Below, one piece after another: positions 62,425 through 64,000 of a stretch of 64,000 nt of DNA. This stretch comes from Phytohabitans houttuyneae (lineage in GTDB: Bacteria; Actinomycetota; Actinomycetes; Mycobacteriales; Micromonosporaceae). Where the stretch lies: NCBI RefSeq assembly GCF_011764425.1, contig NZ_BLPF01000002.1, forward strand, positions 1,736,997 to 1,800,996. The letters are read 5' to 3'. The position numbers and the translations under genes were made by a program. The notes under the pieces are model-generated. The model searched no databases. It was given only the letters and a program-made list of their open reading frames with translations, and was not told where the DNA came from. Numbering within the stretch: position 1 is the first letter of the stretch; each line of letters begins with the position of its first letter.

Positions 62425-63684
62425 GTGATGCCCACGCTCGCCGGCGTCTGCGCCCGCTGCCCGTCGACCACCGTGTCCGTCTCCGGCGCCGTGCCCTGGT
62501 GTCCGAGCTGCGAGTGGAACCTCGACCTGTACGAGCCGGACCGCCGCCGCCCCGAGTTCGGGTGGCGATGGATCGACCGGCGCACGCACCGCCTCGCGAC
62601 GCGCCTGACCCGCGGCCAGTTCACCCGCCTGCTCGCCGGCGGCCCCGACCGCTCCGGCGGCGGGTTCGCCCGGGTGGCGACGGTGGCCGCCTCGGTGGTG
62701 CTGCTGGCTTTCGTCGCGTTCCTCGCCGCGTTCGGCGTGTGGCTCGTCGTGCACGACTTCCCGACGCTGACCATCCCGTTCGGCCTCGCGGCGATCGGCC
62801 TGGCGTTCATGCTGCGTCCGCGGTTCGGCCGCCTCGACCCGTCCGCCGTGGTGCTCGACCGCGATCGGGCGCCGGCCCTGTTCAGGCTGGTCGACGAGGT
62901 GGCGGCAGCGGTCGACGCGCCGGCGCCTGCGGTGCTGGCGGTCAACGACGGCTTCTCCGCCTACGCCACCTCGATCGGCATCCGCCGCCGGCGGGCGCTG
63001 TGCCTCGGCCTGCCGCTGTGGGCGACCCTGCCGCCGCAGGAGCGGGTCGCCCTGCTCGGCCACGAGCTGGGCCACTTCGTCAACGGCGACGTGCGCCGCG
63101 GCCTGCTGACCCAGCCGGCGTTCACGATGCTGGGCGAGGCGGCCGATCTCGTGCGCCCGGTCAGCTCCAGCATGGTGGAGAACAACGGGCCGGCGACGCT
63201 GCTGGCCGAGGTGCTCCAGCGGATGCTGTCGCGCCTGCTGTTCGGCGCGCACGTGGTGCTGCTCTGGCTCGGCCAGCGGGACGCCCAGCGCGCCGAGTAC
63301 CTCGCCGACCAGCTCTCCGCGCGGGCCGGCGGCTCGGCGGCGGCCGCCAGCCTGCAGGACGCGCTCGTGGTCTTCGACTCGGTCGAGATGGTCGTGCGCC
63401 GCGACATGCGGGCCGGCCACGGCCCCGCGCAGTGGCGCCGCTCGGCGGACGAGGCGCGGCTGTCGGCGAGCGAGCGGCTGGCGGCGCTGCGCCAGCTGTC
63501 GGTCCGCGACGAGCCGTCGCTGTTCGCCTCGCACCCGCCCTCGGGGCTGCGCGCGCGGATGATCCGGGAGCGCCCAGCACACAGCCCGGCGGTCACCCTG
63601 ACCGAGGGCCGGGCCGAAGAGGTCGACCGCGAGCTCGCCAAGCACTACGAGCGGGTCGCCCGCGACGTCAGCTGGGGCGGCTGA
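62425..63684 (+). CDS. M48-family zinc metalloprotease with N-terminal zinc ribbon and membrane helices
   Basis: 419 residues: N-terminal Cys4 motif (C9-x2-C12 and C26-x2-C29, VCARCP...WCPSCEW) like a zinc ribbon, two membrane helices (about 85-108 and 115-132), then an M48 peptidase domain with HELGH (213-217; zinc ligands His213 and His217, catalytic Glu214) and the third ligand Glu in RAEYLADQLSA. Related to HtpX/Ste24-type membrane quality-control proteases, with the active site on the cytosolic side if topology follows HtpX. The zinc ribbon is not part of the basic family plan. The start is taken at GTG 62425 on the strength of the -10 box; the next codon is ATG. Confidence 0.88.
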   Translation: MMPTLAGVCARCPSTTVSVSGAVPWCPSCEWNLDLYEPDRRRPEFGWRWIDRRTHRLATRLTRGQFTRLLAGGPDRSGGGFARVATVAASVVLLAFVAFLAAFGVWLVVHDFPTLTIPFGLAAIGLAFMLRPRFGRLDPSAVVLDRDRAPALFRLVDEVAAAVDAPAPAVLAVNDGFSAYATSIGIRRRRALCLGLPLWATLPPQERVALLGHELGHFVNGDVRRGLLTQPAFTMLGEAADLVRPVSSSMVENNGPATLLAEVLQRMLSRLLFGAHVVLLWLGQRDAQRAEYLADQLSARAGGSAAAASLQDALVVFDSVEMVVRRDMRAGHGPAQWRRSADEARLSASERLAALRQLSVRDEPSLFASHPPSGLRARMIRERPAHSPAVTLTEGRAEEVDRELAKHYERVARDVSWGG

Positions 63685-63740
63685 GTCGCCGCCGGCTCCC
63701 CGTCCGGAGGGCGGTCCGCGCGGCGGGACTCGCGGTGACC

Positions 63741-63776
63741 GGGGGACCGCCGACGGCTGCCGGCCGGCGATCCCCC
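63741..63776. terminator. Hairpin terminator between convergent genes
   Basis: GGGGGACCGCCG and CGGCGATCCCCC pair with one mismatch, with a short GC-rich loop between. It lies between the M48 protease stop and the stop of the partial gene at the window end. Confidence 0.7.
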
Positions 63777-63804
63777 GGGCAACTCCTGTGTGGAGTGTCG
63801 GGCC

Positions 63805-64000
63805 TCAGCGCTGGTTACAGCGCTGCCACTTGAAGTGGTAGACGGTCGAGATGTCGCCGTCGGTCGAGTCCATCGTCACGAAGCTGGTGCCGGTCGAGGA
63901 GCCCCGGGACACGCGCAGCTCGGTGTTGATGTTCAGGTTGCGCAGTTCGCCGCAGGGTCGCCAGACCAGGGCGGCGACCTCCACCTCGTCGGTGGCGATC
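63805..64000 (-). CDS. C-terminal part of a hypothetical, probably secreted protein (cut by window end)
   Basis: About 64 residues visible on the minus strand, ending with the stop at 63805. It reads like a beta-rich extracellular domain (LVWRPCGELRNLNINTELRV, FVTMDSTDGDISTVYHFKWQ), with two Cys (RPCGE and QRCNQR) that could pair in a disulfide. No family recognised. The start is outside the window. Confidence 0.6.
   Translation of the reverse strand, partial: IATDEVEVAALVWRPCGELRNLNINTELRVSRGSSTGTSFVTMDSTDGDISTVYHFKWQRCNQR

Overview
The window is very GC-rich DNA with GTG and TTG starts, several TANNNT boxes 6-8 bases before a start codon (leaderless transcription), a heterodimeric methylmalonyl-CoA mutase, a TipA-type MerR regulator and an RskA-type anti-sigma factor. 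Together these point to an actinomycete, most likely Micromonosporaceae. That placement is inference from style and gene content; there is no rRNA or other marker gene here. I saw no tRNA, rRNA, CRISPR array, insertion sequence or phage gene.

Layout. 1-3.05 kb: class I ribonucleotide reductase nrdA (cut by the window edge) and nrdB. 3.05-8.1 kb (minus): mutA-mutB-meaB, the adenosylcobalamin-dependent methylmalonyl-CoA mutase and its G-protein chaperone, joined by 4-base overlaps. 8.2-10.9 kb: a pentapeptide-repeat protein, then a scar where a truncated sugar-ABC permease meets the truncated start of another gene. 10.9-16.0 kb (minus): a two-gene operon of a caspase-NACHT-TPR protein and an LCAT-like hydrolase, the best candidate for an uncharacterised conflict or cell-death system. 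16.2-24.1 kb: small enzymes, a secreted ThuA/sugar-dehydrogenase/PKD protein, and an HpcH/HpaI aldolase. 24.2-30.8 kb: a TAXI solute-binding lipoprotein, a sensor kinase/response regulator pair, and a divergent tripartite tricarboxylate transporter tctCBA.

31-41.6 kb holds mixed housekeeping and regulatory genes (cupin/MarR pair, TipA-like MerR, two methyltransferases, cytochrome oxidase subunit I, a standalone TOPRIM protein) and a second scar with two gene remnants. 41.6-49.6 kb: a membrane EEP-family protein, an orphan anti-sigma factor, a PLP lyase, a self-regulated ABC exporter/TetR operon, and a serA/FAD-oxidase pair with overlapping ends. 49.8-51.1 kb is a small patch of visibly lower GC. 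51-64 kb: a sugar dehydrogenase, a narG remnant, a TPR protein, several secreted proteins (FN3, RTX-like, subtilase with six 40-residue repeats), an HTH/NB-ARC/TPR regulator and an M48 metalloprotease.

Two features cut across the window. First, a set of short modular intergenic repeats (a 49-base near-palindrome, a 57-97 base unit, and a 50-base unit) recurs at about 17.5, 24.1, 27.5, 32.4, 32.8 and 52.3 kb. Second, four otherwise intact genes (at 17.97, 23.79, 28.84 and 51.35 kb) are each broken by the apparent loss of one base in a homopolymer run. This looks more like base-calling error than gene decay. The two fragment junctions (10.2 and 41.0 kb) and the narG remnant are larger losses that a base-calling error would not produce.
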